This document shows, piece after piece, positions 19,356 to 28,056 of a DNA stretch of 64,000 bases; positions within the stretch are counted from its first letter, which is position 1, and each line of letters begins with the position of its first letter. The notes beneath the pieces are model-generated. The model had not been told where the DNA came from. It was given only the letters and a program-made list of their open reading frames with translations, and did not search any database. The DNA is taken from NCBI RefSeq assembly GCF_003351045.1, contig NZ_QQZY01000001.1, positions 186,001 to 250,000 on the forward strand, read 5' to 3'. A program made the position numbers and the translations under genes. The stretch comes from Gaiella occulta. GTDB lineage: Bacteria > Actinomycetota > Thermoleophilia > Gaiellales > Gaiellaceae.

Positions 19356-19673
19356 CTATTCGGCGCGCTGCACGTCGACAGAGACGATTGCGCCCGGCCG
19401 GATGAACCGCTCGTCGACCTGCGGCCATTCGCCGCGCGTCGCCGCCTGCTCGATGTGCTTCACCATCTCGCGCGCGATCTGCACCGCCGGCTCGCGCCCG
19501 TCGGCACGGCCGACGACGATCTCCTCCCCGCCCTGCACCCGCAGCACGACACGGCGGGTGTGGGGCGCGAACGCGCGCGGGAGGACGACCGCTGCCTGCT
19601 CGGCCAGAGCTGTGTCAGCGGTGGCCGCCTGCGTCTCCCCGTGCCGGCAGTCGCGGTTCCCGAAGATCGTCAT
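19356..19673 (-). CDS. Hypothetical protein, 105 residues
   Basis: Not recognised. The N terminus has a Cys/His-containing start (MTIFGNRDCRHGE). It is followed by strands VVLRVQGGEEIVVGRA and a helix (PAVQIAREMVKHIEQAA), and ends in GAIVSVDVQRAE. It is probably a real gene: GAGGAG sits nine bases before the ATG, third codon positions are GC-rich, and it fills a gap between a convergent neighbour and the MFS gene. It is soluble with no signal peptide. Confidence 0.6.
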   Translation of the reverse strand: MTIFGNRDCRHGETQAATADTALAEQAAVVLPRAFAPHTRRVVLRVQGGEEIVVGRADGREPAVQIAREMVKHIEQAATRGEWPQVDERFIRPGAIVSVDVQRAE

Positions 19674-19706
19674 CTGCGGTCTCTCCTCGTGGGCATGCGG
19701 GCTAGA

Positions 19707-19718
19707 GCCGATATCGGC
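19707..19718. repeat. Perfect 12-bp palindrome
   Basis: GCCGATATCGGC lies in the 99-bp gap between the MFS stop and the small hypothetical gene, both on the minus strand. It could be an operator for the small gene or part of a terminator of the MFS transcript. Confidence 0.3.
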
Positions 19719-19772
19719 GCGCCGGCCGCACCCGCGCCTCCCTCGTTCGAGTGTGTGCGTCGCGTGCGGCGC

Positions 19773-21011
19773 TCAGGGTCGGGGCGCGGCGGGCCCGGCC
19801 CGCATCCGCGAGGCGGCGGCGAGCGCGGCGAGGCCCGTCGCGCCTGCGATCGAGAGCGCGAGCGCGGTGCCGCCGGCCTCGACGAGCAGGCCGGAGAGCA
19901 GCGAGCCGATCGGTGCGAGCCCGACGAACGCGAACAGGTAGAGCGCGATCAGCCGCCCGCGCAGGCGATCGGGGGCCGCGAGCTGCACGAGCGCATTCGC
20001 ATTGGCCGCGAACAGCGTGAACGAGAAGCCGACCCCGACGAGCAGCACGCCGGCGAGCCACGCCCGCTGCACGGGTGCGAGGGCGAGGAGCAGGAGGCTG
20101 AAGCCGATCAGGCCACCCGCGAAGGCGCGCCAGCTCGCGCGCCGGAGCGTCGCGGCGGCGAGCGCGCCGGCGAGGGCGCCGAGGCCGAAGGCGGCCGACA
20201 GCAGCCCGAACGTGCGGGCGTCCACGTGCAGCGTGTCGGAGGCGAGAAGGGGCACGAGCGTGTTGAAGTTCAGGCCGACGAGGCCGACGACCGCGACGGT
20301 CGCGAGCACCGCCCGGATCTCGCGCTGCCGCCAGGCGAAGCGGAGGCCCTCGCGCGTGCCGGCGAGGACGGTGACCGCCGGCCCGCGGTCGATCCGGTAC
20401 AGCTCGTCCTCCCGCATCAGCAGGAGCGCGGCGAGGACGGCGAGGAAGCTCGCGGTGTTGACGACGAAGCAGACGCCCGTGCCGGCGGATGCGATCAGCA
20501 CGCCCGCGAGCGCCGGCCCGATCACCCGCGACGCGTTCAGCAGCCCGGAGTTGAGCGCCACCGCGTTCGGGAGCTCGCGGGGGCCGACCATCTGGAAGGT
20601 GAGCGTCTGGCGGCCGGGGGCGTCGAGCACCAGCGTGACCCCGCCGAGCGCTGCGAGAGCGAGGACGACCGGGAGCGTCGCCGTGCCGGTGAGCGTGACG
20701 GCCGCGAGCCCGGCCGACACGAGCATCGCCGCGAGCTGAGTCACGAGCACGAGCCTGCGGGTGTCGAGCCGATCGACGATCGAGCCGGCGAACAGGCCGA
20801 GCGCGGTGTAGGGCGCGAAGCGGCAGAAGAGCAGCGCAGCGACGGCGAGCGGCGAGCGCGACAGCGACAGCACGAGCCACGCCAGCGCGACGTTCTGCAT
20901 CCACGAGCCTGCGAGCGAGACGACCTGCCCTGCGAAGAACAGACGGTAGTTGTGGTGGCGGCGCAGGCTCCGGAATGTGCGCGAGCGCAGCGCGAGCGTC
21001 ACCGTGCTCAC
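19773..21011 (-). CDS. MFS efflux transporter
   Basis: A 412-residue major-facilitator protein with 12 hydrophobic helices, of the MFS_3/EntS-like drug-exporter type. The N terminus reads RNYRLFFAGQ-style (HHNYRLFFAGQVVSLAGSWM). Motif A-like FAGSIVDRLDTRRLVL follows helix 2, then APGRQTLTFQMV and NAVALNSGLLNASRVIGPA. The GTG start overlaps the marR stop (GTGA), so it is translationally coupled to its likely repressor. The substrate is unknown; an amphipathic drug or a siderophore is plausible. Confidence 0.85.
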   Translation of the reverse strand: MSTVTLALRSRTFRSLRRHHNYRLFFAGQVVSLAGSWMQNVALAWLVLSLSRSPLAVAALLFCRFAPYTALGLFAGSIVDRLDTRRLVLVTQLAAMLVSAGLAAVTLTGTATLPVVLALAALGGVTLVLDAPGRQTLTFQMVGPRELPNAVALNSGLLNASRVIGPALAGVLIASAGTGVCFVVNTASFLAVLAALLLMREDELYRIDRGPAVTVLAGTREGLRFAWRQREIRAVLATVAVVGLVGLNFNTLVPLLASDTLHVDARTFGLLSAAFGLGALAGALAAATLRRASWRAFAGGLIGFSLLLLALAPVQRAWLAGVLLVGVGFSFTLFAANANALVQLAAPDRLRGRLIALYLFAFVGLAPIGSLLSGLLVEAGGTALALSIAGATGLAALAAASRMRAGPAAPRP

Positions 21012-21448
21012 GGTGCCTCGACGAGGCGCAGGAGCGGGGGGAGTGCAGCGTCGATCGCCTGCAGCTCGGCCGGCTCCAGTGCCCGCAGCCGCTCGGCCAG
21101 CCATGCGGTACGGCGCTCGCGCACGCGACGCAGCAGGCGCTCGCCGGCCGGCGTCACCTCGAGACCGACGCGTCTGCGGTCGACCTCCGAGCGCACGCGG
21201 GTGAGCAGGCCGGCGCGCTCGAGCCGGTCGACGTGCCCCGAGAGGGCCGGGGGCGAGATGCCCTCCTCCTCGGCGAGCGCGCGCAGCGTGAGACCGGGGT
21301 TGCGCTTGACGAGCCAGAGCAGCGTCACCTGCCGGCCCGTGACGCCGAACTGCTCGGTCTCCTTCCTCAGCTCGCGCGCCAGCCGCAGCAGCACCGGGCG
21401 AAGCTCGTTCGCGACGCCGAGCGGCGTTTGCGTAATGGGGCTAATCAT
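21008..21448 (-). CDS. MarR-family transcriptional regulator
   Basis: A 146-residue winged-helix regulator. The helix-turn-helix lies near 55-75 (TLRALAEEEGISPPALSGHV), followed by DRLERAGLLTR and the wing (SEVDRRRVGLEVTPAG), with dimerisation helices at both ends. It is first gene of an operon with the MFS exporter and probably represses it. Upstream on the minus strand lie TATAGT (21467-21462), a TCAT-n7-ATGA inverted repeat overlapping the start, and GAGG close to the ATG. This arrangement suggests autoregulation. Confidence 0.88.
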   Translation of the reverse strand: MISPITQTPLGVANELRPVLLRLARELRKETEQFGVTGRQVTLLWLVKRNPGLTLRALAEEEGISPPALSGHVDRLERAGLLTRVRSEVDRRRVGLEVTPAGERLLRRVRERRTAWLAERLRALEPAELQAIDAALPPLLRLVEAP

Positions 21449-21534
21449 TTACCTCATGAACTATAGCCGACACGACCGCCGCTCCACGTCCCGCGGCCGG
21501 GCTTCGAGGTCTGCGGCGCGAGCGCCCGCGGCCG

Positions 21535-22236
21535 CTACGTCTTCTTCGGCTCCGCTTCGAGCTTGTAGCCGACCCCGTAGCGCGTCTGCAGGAACGTGTG
21601 CGTCGAGGCGCGGTGGTCGATCTTCTCGCGCAGCTTGCGCACGAACACGTCCACGGTGCGGTCGCGGTGGGAGGCGCGGCGGCCCCACACCCGCTGCAGC
21701 AGCTCGTCCCGGGTGAGCACGCGGCCCATGTCGAGCGCGAGCGCGTAGAGGAGCCGGAACTCCGTGGGAGTGAGGTCCGCGCTCATGCCGTCGACGTACG
21801 CCTGCACGTTCTTCGTGTCCAGGCGCAGCTCCTCGACGACGATCTCGTCACCCCGCCGTGGATCCTGCGCGCGCGTGCCGCGGCGGGCGGCGGCGCCGAC
21901 CCGCGCGGTCAGCTCCTTCATCGAGAACGGCTTCACGAGGTAGTCGTCGGCGCCGATCTCGAGCGCGTGCACCCGGTCGTGCTCGGTGCCGCGGGCGGAG
22001 ACGACGACGATCGGCGTGCCGATGCCCTCGCTGCGTGCCTGCTCGATCACCTTCCAGCCGTCGAGCCCGGGCAGCATCAGGTCGAGCACGCAGACGTCGG
22101 GCCGCTCGAAACGGAGGCGGGCGAGGCCGGTCTCGCCGTTGGCGACGCCGACCGCGTCGAACCCGGCGGCCTGCAGGTGGCGCGCCATGCCCTGGGCGAT
22201 GACGTCGTCGTCCTCGATGATCAGGACTCTCGCCAT
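21535..22236 (-). CDS. phoB: PhoB-type OmpR-family response regulator
   Basis: A 233-residue regulator. The receiver domain has the acidic pocket (IIEDDD), phospho-acceptor Asp52 in LDLMLPGLDG, Ser80 and Lys102 in DDYLVKPF. The C-terminal winged helix reads LTPTEFRLLYALA, RVLTRDELLQRVWG and RTVDVFVRKLREKI. The gene is divergent from a PhoR-like kinase and next to pst genes preceded by Pho-box-like repeats, so the phosphate role is well supported. The ATG follows CATGAT by six bases, indicating a leaderless mRNA. Confidence 0.85.
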   Translation of the reverse strand: MARVLIIEDDDVIAQGMARHLQAAGFDAVGVANGETGLARLRFERPDVCVLDLMLPGLDGWKVIEQARSEGIGTPIVVVSARGTEHDRVHALEIGADDYLVKPFSMKELTARVGAAARRGTRAQDPRRGDEIVVEELRLDTKNVQAYVDGMSADLTPTEFRLLYALALDMGRVLTRDELLQRVWGRRASHRDRTVDVFVRKLREKIDHRASTHTFLQTRYGVGYKLEAEPKKT

Positions 22237-22281
22237 GCGGAGATCATGGACGGCCTCCGGTCGCACGGGGGCCGTCAACGT

Positions 22282-22297
22282 GTTACCGGATGGTAAC
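22282..22297. promoter_or_regulatory. Inverted repeat between divergent phoB and phoR
   Basis: GTTACC-GGAT-GGTAAC is a perfect 6-bp-arm inverted repeat in the 150-bp divergent region. Its head-to-head symmetry differs from the direct-repeat Pho boxes found at the pst genes, so it probably binds a different dimeric regulator. Confidence 0.45.
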
Positions 22298-22386
22298 GGA
22301 GTGGTGGCGCCGGCTACGCGGCCGGCGCGTCCGTGCCGGTGCTCTCGCCGTGGGCCTTCCACACGCAAGGGGTCTGTTAGAACAGC

Positions 22387-23322
22387 GTGAGCATGGATCT
22401 CGACGCCCGACGTGGCCGCACCCTGGTCGAGGAGAGCCGTGAGGCGGTCGTCGTGCTCGACGACGCCGGTACGGTCGTGCTGGCGAGCCGCAGGGCGCGC
22501 CAGTCGATCGAGGGCATCCGCGAAGGCGAGCCGATCCCGGACGGCCTGCTCTCGGGCGAGCGGGGGGTCGTGCCGCTCGTCGTCCCCTACGAGGTCGGGG
22601 GGCGCCGCGAGCGGCTCGTCTACCTCAGCCGGGCCGGCGACATGGCCGCGTACGAGGAGCTGCGCACCGGCTTCACGGCCGCCGTCTCGCACGAGCTGCG
22701 GACGCCGCTCGCCCGCCTGCTCTCCCTTCTCGAGACGGCGATGCTGCCCGGCGAGGACGTGCATGCGCTCGTCAAGCAGGCCCGCGGCGAGGTCGAGTCG
22801 GTGCGCGAGCTAATCGACGAGGTGCTGTTCCTGTCGGAGCTCGAGTCAGGCGGCCGCGTCGTCTCGCTCGGAGCGGTCGCTGTGCGCCCGGAGCTCGACG
22901 CCGTAGCGGCGGACATGGAGGAGCGGGCATCCCGCGCAGGTGTCGCCCTGCGCGTCGAGGGCGATCCCGCGATCGAGATCGAGATGCGTCCGCGGATGCT
23001 GCGCGTGGTGGCGCAGAACCTGGCCGAGAACGCGATCCGCTACGCGGGGCCGGGTGCCACGTTCACGCTCGCGGTCGAGCGCACGCAGGAAGGGGTGGTG
23101 CTGCGGGGGGCCGACGACGGCGTCGGCGTCGACGAGGACGTGCTGTCGCGCCTGTTCGAGCGCTTCTACCGCGCCGATCGCGCCCGCGCCTCCCGAGGCA
23201 CCGGCCTCGGGCTCGCGATCGTGAAGCACGTCGTCGACCAGGCGGGCGGCTCGGTCGAGGCGCGCGGCGGGCGAGGAGCCGGGCTCGAAGTGCGGTGCCT
23301 GCTGCCCGTTCGCGGCGCCTGA
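22387..23322 (+). CDS. phoR: PhoR-type sensor histidine kinase without membrane segments
   Basis: A 311-residue kinase. The dimerisation H-box AAVSHELRTPLARLL carries His102. The N-box is NLAENAIRYAG, G1 is DDGVGVDEDV, the F-box is FERFYRADRAR and G2 is GTGLGLAIVKHVV. The N-terminal ~90 residues resemble a short PAS-like region (VVVLDDAGTVVLASRRAR). There is no hydrophobic stretch long enough to cross the membrane, unlike usual PhoR. The kinase would have to sense Pst/PhoU from the cytosol. It starts at GTG 22387 or ATG 22393. Its stop codon overlaps the first Pho-box repeat. Confidence 0.8.
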   Translation: MSMDLDARRGRTLVEESREAVVVLDDAGTVVLASRRARQSIEGIREGEPIPDGLLSGERGVVPLVVPYEVGGRRERLVYLSRAGDMAAYEELRTGFTAAVSHELRTPLARLLSLLETAMLPGEDVHALVKQARGEVESVRELIDEVLFLSELESGGRVVSLGAVAVRPELDAVAADMEERASRAGVALRVEGDPAIEIEMRPRMLRVVAQNLAENAIRYAGPGATFTLAVERTQEGVVLRGADDGVGVDEDVLSRLFERFYRADRARASRGTGLGLAIVKHVVDQAGGSVEARGGRGAGLEVRCLLPVRGA

Positions 23323-23361
23323 TTCACCACTCTCTCACCGATCGTTCACCAACCGTGACCC
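23322..23361 (+). promoter_or_regulatory. Pho box: four direct repeats, 11-bp period, before pstB
   Basis: Heptamers ATTCACC (23322), TCTCACC (23333), GTTCACC (23344) and GTGACCC (23355) recur exactly every 11 bp with 4-bp spacers. This is the architecture known for PhoB/PhoP sites in enterobacteria and actinobacteria. The array lies 36 bp before the pstB start. Confidence 0.8.
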
Positions 23362-23397
23362 CACGCAGGCGGGGCCGGCCGGGACACTCCGCCCGGG

Positions 23398-24258
23398 TTG
23401 ATCACGGTGACGTCTCCGCACATCGACAGCTCCGCGCTCGGTTCGCTCGCGCAGACCTCGCCCCCCGACGGGCGTGGCCGCGAGGTCGTCTTCGACGTCA
23501 CCGATCTGAACGTCTCGTACGGCGGCAAGCTCGCCCTCAAGGACGTCTCGCTCGAGATCCGGAAGAACTTCGTGACTGCCTTCATCGGCCCGTCCGGCTG
23601 CGGCAAGAGCACGTTCATCCGCTGCTTCAACCGCATGAACGACCTCATACCCGGCGCGAAGGTGGACGGCACGATCCTCTACCACGGGCGCGACCTCTAC
23701 GCCTCGGGCGTCGACCCGGTCGAGGTGCGGCGCCGGATCGGGATGGTGTTCCAGAAGCCGAACCCGTTTCCGAAGTCGATCTACGACAACATCGCCTTCG
23801 GCCCCCGTGTGCTCGGGATGAAGAAGGGGCTCGACGACCGTGTCGAGCGCTCCCTCCGCGCGGCGGCCCTCTGGGACGAGGTCAAGGACAGGCTCGAGGA
23901 CAACGCGCTCGGCCTCTCCGGCGGGCAGCAGCAGCGCCTCTGCATCGCGCGCGCGCTCGCGGTCGAGCCGGACGTGATCCTGATGGACGAGCCCGCCTCG
24001 GCCCTCGACCCGATCTCGACCTCGCGCATCGAGGACCTGATCCACGAGCTCAAGAGCGAGTACACGATCGTGATCGTCACGCACAACATGCAGCAAGCGG
24101 CGCGCGTGGCCGACATGACCGCGTTCTTCAGCGTCGAGCTGCGCGAGGACCTCGGCGGCCGCCACGGGATCCTCGTCGAGCACGACAAGACCGCGAAGAT
24201 CTTCACCAACCCATCCGACCGGCGAACCGAGGACTACGTGACGGGGCGCTTCGGCTGA
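23398..24258 (+). CDS. pstB: Phosphate ABC transporter ATP-binding protein
   Basis: The ATPase of the high-affinity PstSCAB phosphate importer. It has 286 residues. Walker A is GPSGCGKST, the PstB-typical [10 protein letters not shown] follows, then the Q-loop [15 protein letters not shown], signature [15 protein letters not shown], Walker B ILMDEP and switch His in VIVTHNM. The start is TTG at 23398, or GTG at 23407. It overlaps phoU by one base. Its position apart from and upstream of pstSCA, behind its own Pho box, is unusual. Confidence 0.93.
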   Translation: MITVTSPHIDSSALGSLAQTSPPDGRGREVVFDVTDLNVSYGGKLALKDVSLEIRKNFVTAFIGPSGCGKSTFIRCFNRMNDLIPGAKVDGTILYHGRDLYASGVDPVEVRRRIGMVFQKPNPFPKSIYDNIAFGPRVLGMKKGLDDRVERSLRAAALWDEVKDRLEDNALGLSGGQQQRLCIARALAVEPDVILMDEPASALDPISTSRIEDLIHELKSEYTIVIVTHNMQQAARVADMTAFFSVELREDLGGRHGILVEHDKTAKIFTNPSDRRTEDYVTGRFG

Positions 24259-24923
24259 TGGCGCGCGTCGAGTACCAGCACAGCCTCGACGCTCTCGAGG
24301 CGAGCCTGCAGGAGCAGGGATCGCTCGTCCTCCGCGCACTGCGCGGGGCGGTGAGCGCACTCGAGTCGCAGGACACCGAGCTGTGTGACGAGGTGATCGC
24401 GTTCGACGACGAGATCGACACGCGCTACCACCGCATCGAGAAGCTGGTCGAGGAGATCCTCGCGCAGCAGTCCCCCGTCGCCACGGATCTTCGCCTGGTG
24501 CTCGCGGTGCTGCACGACTCGATCCACCTCGAGCGCATCGGCGACCAGTGCGTCACGGTCGCGAAGCTGACCAAGCTGGCGAGCGAGCTCGAGCCGCGCC
24601 ACGATCTGGCCGAGGGCCTGCGGGAGATGGGCGAGCGCGCCGAGGAGATGGTTCGCATCGCCCTCGACTCGTTCGCACAGCGCGACGTCGGGCGCGCGCG
24701 CGGGCTGGTCGAGCTCGACGAGCTGATCGACCGGACGAACCGGCGCGTCGCCGACAAGGTGCTCGCGCTGGCGCACGAGCCGGGCTCGCAGGAGTGGGGG
24801 ATGCGGATGGTCGTCGTCGCCCGCTGCATCGAGCGCGTGGGCGACAACGCCGTCGACATCGGCGAGCAGACGGCCTTCCTCGTGACGGGCGAGTTCCACG
24901 AGTTCAGCGACGCGTCCCACTAG
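24258..24923 (+). CDS. phoU: Phosphate signalling / uptake regulator PhoU
   Basis: A 221-residue all-helical protein made of two three-helix bundles. Each bundle carries a PhoU metal-binding type repeat: AVLHDSIHLERIGDQCVTVAKL in the first half and VVVARCIERVGDNAVDIGEQT in the second (E/D-xxxD pattern). PhoU links the Pst complex to PhoR and limits uptake when phosphate is plentiful. The ATG shares a base with the pstB stop. With a soluble PhoR here, PhoU is the likely physical bridge to the membrane transporter. Confidence 0.92.
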   Translation: MARVEYQHSLDALEASLQEQGSLVLRALRGAVSALESQDTELCDEVIAFDDEIDTRYHRIEKLVEEILAQQSPVATDLRLVLAVLHDSIHLERIGDQCVTVAKLTKLASELEPRHDLAEGLREMGERAEEMVRIALDSFAQRDVGRARGLVELDELIDRTNRRVADKVLALAHEPGSQEWGMRMVVVARCIERVGDNAVDIGEQTAFLVTGEFHEFSDASH

Positions 24924-24927
24924 CGCC

Positions 24928-24956
24928 GTTCACCGATGCGTCACCAGTCCGTCACC
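24928..24956 (+). promoter_or_regulatory. Pho box: three direct repeats, 11-bp period, before pstS
   Basis: GTTCACC (24928), CGTCACC (24939) and CGTCACC (24950) are spaced exactly 11 bp apart. They begin 4 bp after the phoU stop and about 105 bp before the pstS ATG, giving pstSCA its own PhoB-dependent promoter. Confidence 0.78.
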
Positions 24957-25061
24957 GCATCCGAGCCCACGAGGAGCGGCGAGGCCGCAAACCTTCCCGG
25001 CGAGCCTCCTCGTGCGCGAGGGGGTCGACCGAAATGCGATCGAAGGAAGGGTGGAAGGGCA

Positions 25062-26111
25062 ATGAAGAGAGCACTCGCAGTCGCGCTCGCGCTCGTTGGC
25101 GTCGTCGCGACAACCCTCGTCGGCGGGCGAGCCGAAGCCGCCCCCGCGACGACGGCCGGCACGTCGATCACGGGCACAGGCTCGTCGTTCGTGTTCCCGC
25201 TCGTCTCGAAATGGATCCCGGAGGTCGACAAGGCGTACGGGATCGCCCTCACGTACTCGCCCACCGGCTCCGGAGCGGGTATCGCGGGCGTCACGGCGCG
25301 CACGGTCGACTTCGGCGCATCGGATGCGCCGCTCTCGCCCGACCAGCTCGGCGCCTGCAAGGGCTGCGTCGTGATCCCGTGGGCCCTCTCGGCGACATCG
25401 GTGCCGTACAACCTGCCCGGGCTCAACGGTCGTGTGAAGCTCGACGGCGCCACGCTCGCGAACATCTACCTCGGCAAGATCACGAACTGGAACGACGCCG
25501 CGATCAAGGCGATCAACCCCGATCTCAGCCTGCCGGACAGGAAGATCACGCCGGTGTATCGCTCCGACGGCTCGGGAACGACCTACAACTTCACGGAGTA
25601 CCTCTCGTCCGTGAGCTCGGAGTTCAAGAGCAAGGTCGGCGTCAACACGAGCGTCAGCTGGCCTACGGGCATCGGCGCGCGCGGCAGCTCCGGCGTCGCC
25701 GGGGTCGTGCAGAAGACCGAGGGCGCCATCACGTACGTCGACGTCGCCTACTCGCTCAAGAACAAGCTCCAGTTCGCGCTGATCAGGAACCGCGCCGGCA
25801 GGTACGCGACCCCGGGACTCCGCGGCATCAAGGCCGCCCTTTCGCGGCTGCCGAACAAGGTCACCTCCCTCGACCAGCTCAGGATCGTCGATCCGCCGAG
25901 ATCGGCCGGGCCGCTCGCCTACCCGATCGTCACCTTCACGTACGTGATCGTGCCGACCAGCTCGCCGAAGGCCGCCGACCTGCGCAGGCTCGTCTACTGG
26001 GCGGTGACGCGAGGCCAGAAGTTCGGCCCGCCCCTGCTGTTCCAGCCGCTGCCGCAGCCCGTGCAGGCGTTCGCCTTCCGCGAGATCAGGAAGATCCGGG
26101 CGTCGACGTAG
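25062..26111 (+). CDS. pstS: Phosphate ABC transporter substrate-binding protein
   Basis: Binds phosphate outside the membrane for the Pst importer. It has 349 residues. The Sec signal peptide (MKRALAVALALVGVV...AEA, cleavage near residue 26) has no lipobox cysteine, unusual for a monoderm. Ligand-loop motifs are GTGSSFVFPL, ARTVDFGASDAPLS and YRSDGSGTTYNFTEYL. The ATG at 25062 follows a purine-rich GGAAGGG site. An in-frame ATG at 24936 would give an untypical arginine-rich leader and lie inside the Pho box. Confidence 0.92.
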   Translation: MKRALAVALALVGVVATTLVGGRAEAAPATTAGTSITGTGSSFVFPLVSKWIPEVDKAYGIALTYSPTGSGAGIAGVTARTVDFGASDAPLSPDQLGACKGCVVIPWALSATSVPYNLPGLNGRVKLDGATLANIYLGKITNWNDAAIKAINPDLSLPDRKITPVYRSDGSGTTYNFTEYLSSVSSEFKSKVGVNTSVSWPTGIGARGSSGVAGVVQKTEGAITYVDVAYSLKNKLQFALIRNRAGRYATPGLRGIKAALSRLPNKVTSLDQLRIVDPPRSAGPLAYPIVTFTYVIVPTSSPKAADLRRLVYWAVTRGQKFGPPLLFQPLPQPVQAFAFREIRKIRAST

Positions 26112-26133
26112 GCGCCGGAGGACGCAAAGCAGC

Positions 26134-27102
26134 ATGACATGGAGCTCACGCGACCCCGCGCTGCCGGGCCCCGTGCTCGAGCACCGGCGCATCCGCCTCG
26201 GAGACGTCGTCTTCCAGGGCATCTCGGTCGCCGCCGCGCTGGCGGCGACCGGGCTGCTCGGGCTGATCACGTTCAAGGTGATCGCGCAGGCGTGGCCGGC
26301 GATGCGGGGCTTCGGCATCGGCTTCGTCTGGACCGAGGCGTGGAACCCCGTCGCGGAGAGGTTCGGCGCGCTCACGTTCGTCTACGGGACCGTCGTGACC
26401 GCGCTGATCGCGCTCCTGCTCGCGACGCCGCTGTCGATCGCGATCGCGCTCTTCCTCGCCGAGGTGGCGCCCAGGAGGCTCGCGGCCCCGATCGCGACCG
26501 TGGTCGAGCTGCTCGCCGCGATCCCGAGCGTCGTGCTCGGTCTGTGGGGCATCCTCGTCTTCGGGCCCTGGGTGGCACAGCATCTGGAGCCCTGGCTGCT
26601 GAGCTGGCTCGGCTTCCTGCCGATCTTCTCCGGCGACCCGTCGCAGGCCGGGATCCTCCCCGCCGCGCTCGTGCTCACGATCATGATCGTGCCGATCACC
26701 TCCGCCATCTGCCGCGAGCTCTTCGTGCGCACGCCGCGTGACCTCATGGACGGCGCCATGGCGCTCGGCTCCACGCGGTGGGAGGCGATCCGCGGGGTGA
26801 TGTTCGCCTACGCGGCCCCCGGCATCTCCGCCGCGGTGCTCCTCGGCCTCGGACGGGCCTTCGGCGAGGCGATCGCGGTGACCCAGGTGGTCGGCGGCGC
26901 CGACTTCATCAGCGCATCGCTGTACGCCCCGGGCGACACGCTCGCGAGCCGGATCGCGTCCCAGTACCAGGGGGCGACGAGCAACCTGCAGGTCGGCTCC
27001 ATCCTCTACCTGGCGGCGATCCTGATGGTGATCTCGCTCGCCACGAACCTGGCCGCCCTGCTCGTCGTGCGCCGGTTCGAGAAGGCGCGGAGAGCCGCGT
27101 GA
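26134..27102 (+). CDS. pstC: Phosphate ABC transporter permease PstC
   Basis: A membrane-spanning subunit of the Pst importer, 322 residues with six to seven hydrophobic helices. The ABC-permease EAA loop reads MALGSTRWEAIRGVMFAYAAPG, and LGRAFGEAIAVTQVVGG follows, as in PstC. A large extracytoplasmic loop (WNPVAERFGALTF) is typical. It starts 22 bp after pstS, and its stop overlaps the pstA start (GTGA). Confidence 0.92.
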   Translation: MTWSSRDPALPGPVLEHRRIRLGDVVFQGISVAAALAATGLLGLITFKVIAQAWPAMRGFGIGFVWTEAWNPVAERFGALTFVYGTVVTALIALLLATPLSIAIALFLAEVAPRRLAAPIATVVELLAAIPSVVLGLWGILVFGPWVAQHLEPWLLSWLGFLPIFSGDPSQAGILPAALVLTIMIVPITSAICRELFVRTPRDLMDGAMALGSTRWEAIRGVMFAYAAPGISAAVLLGLGRAFGEAIAVTQVVGGADFISASLYAPGDTLASRIASQYQGATSNLQVGSILYLAAILMVISLATNLAALLVVRRFEKARRAA

Positions 27103-27989
27103 GCACCGTCCCGGCCGACCCTCACGACGTCACCGTCCGCTCGAACGGCCTTCGGCGCCGGCGGATCGTCGAGAAGGCCATGGGCAGCCTCGCCGCCCTC
27201 TCGGCTCTCGCCGCGGTCGGCATCCTCGCGCTCGTGCTGTTCAGCGTCCTGCTCAGGGGATTGAGCGCACTCGAGCCGTCGTTCTTCACGAAGCCCCGGC
27301 CGCTGTTCGGAGAGAAGGGCGGCATCGCGGATGCGCTCGTCGGCAGCGGCCTGATCGTCGCGATGGCGATGCTGATCGCGATTCCGGTCGCGGTGCTCGT
27401 CGCGGTCTACATGTCGGAGTACGCGCGACCCCGTATGGCGGCAACCCTTCGCATCGTCCTCGACGTGCTCAACGGCGTACCGGCGATCGTCGTCGGCATC
27501 TTCGTCTTCGGCCTGCTCGTCGTCGGGCACGGGCAGAGCGCCGTGTTCGGCGCCTTCGCGCTCGCGATCCTGATGCTGCCGATGGTGGCGCGCGCCACAC
27601 AGGAAGTGCTCGAGGTCGTTCCGCGCAGCCGGCGCGAGGCGAGCCTCGCCCTCGGGGTGACCAAGTGGCGCACGACCTGGAGCATCGTCCTGCCGAGCGC
27701 GATCGGCGGCATCCTCACGGGCGTCGTCATCGCCGTCGCGCGCGTCGCCGGCGAGACCGCGCCGCTCCTCTTCACGTCGTCGATCGCCGCCAACGCGATC
27801 TCGCTCGACGTCACCCGCGCGCTGCCGACCCTGCCGGTGGCGATCTTCGCCTTCTCCGAGTCGCCCGACCCGAACGACCAGGCCGCAGGCTGGGCGGCCG
27901 CACTCGTCCTGATCGCGTTCGTGCTGCTGATGAACGTGCTCGCCAAGCTCTTCGCGGGCCGCAAGCGGCGCTCGCTCGAAGGCAACTAG
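27099..27989 (+). CDS. pstA: Phosphate ABC transporter permease PstA
   Basis: The second permease of the Pst importer, 296 residues with six hydrophobic helices. Family signatures are LNGVPAIVVGIFVFGL, EVVPRSRREASLALGVTKWR (EAA loop) and VARVAGETAPLLFTS. The GTG start overlaps the pstC stop. It is the last gene of pstSCA. The decayed ArsR/aquaporin frame begins 68 bp downstream. Confidence 0.92.
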   Translation: MSTVPADPHDVTVRSNGLRRRRIVEKAMGSLAALSALAAVGILALVLFSVLLRGLSALEPSFFTKPRPLFGEKGGIADALVGSGLIVAMAMLIAIPVAVLVAVYMSEYARPRMAATLRIVLDVLNGVPAIVVGIFVFGLLVVGHGQSAVFGAFALAILMLPMVARATQEVLEVVPRSRREASLALGVTKWRTTWSIVLPSAIGGILTGVVIAVARVAGETAPLLFTSSIAANAISLDVTRALPTLPVAIFAFSESPDPNDQAAGWAAALVLIAFVLLMNVLAKLFAGRKRRSLEGN

Positions 27990-28056
27990 CGCCGGCCCGC
28001 CCACGGCCTCGTTCCGTGTCCGGCGCGCATCGATATCTCTCGACACGATCCCGCCG

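Noticed and set aside
24936-25061. ATG at 24936 as the pstS start
   Set aside because: It falls inside the Pho box and yields a charged leader before the signal peptide. The ATG at 25062 has a ribosome site and a normal signal peptide.
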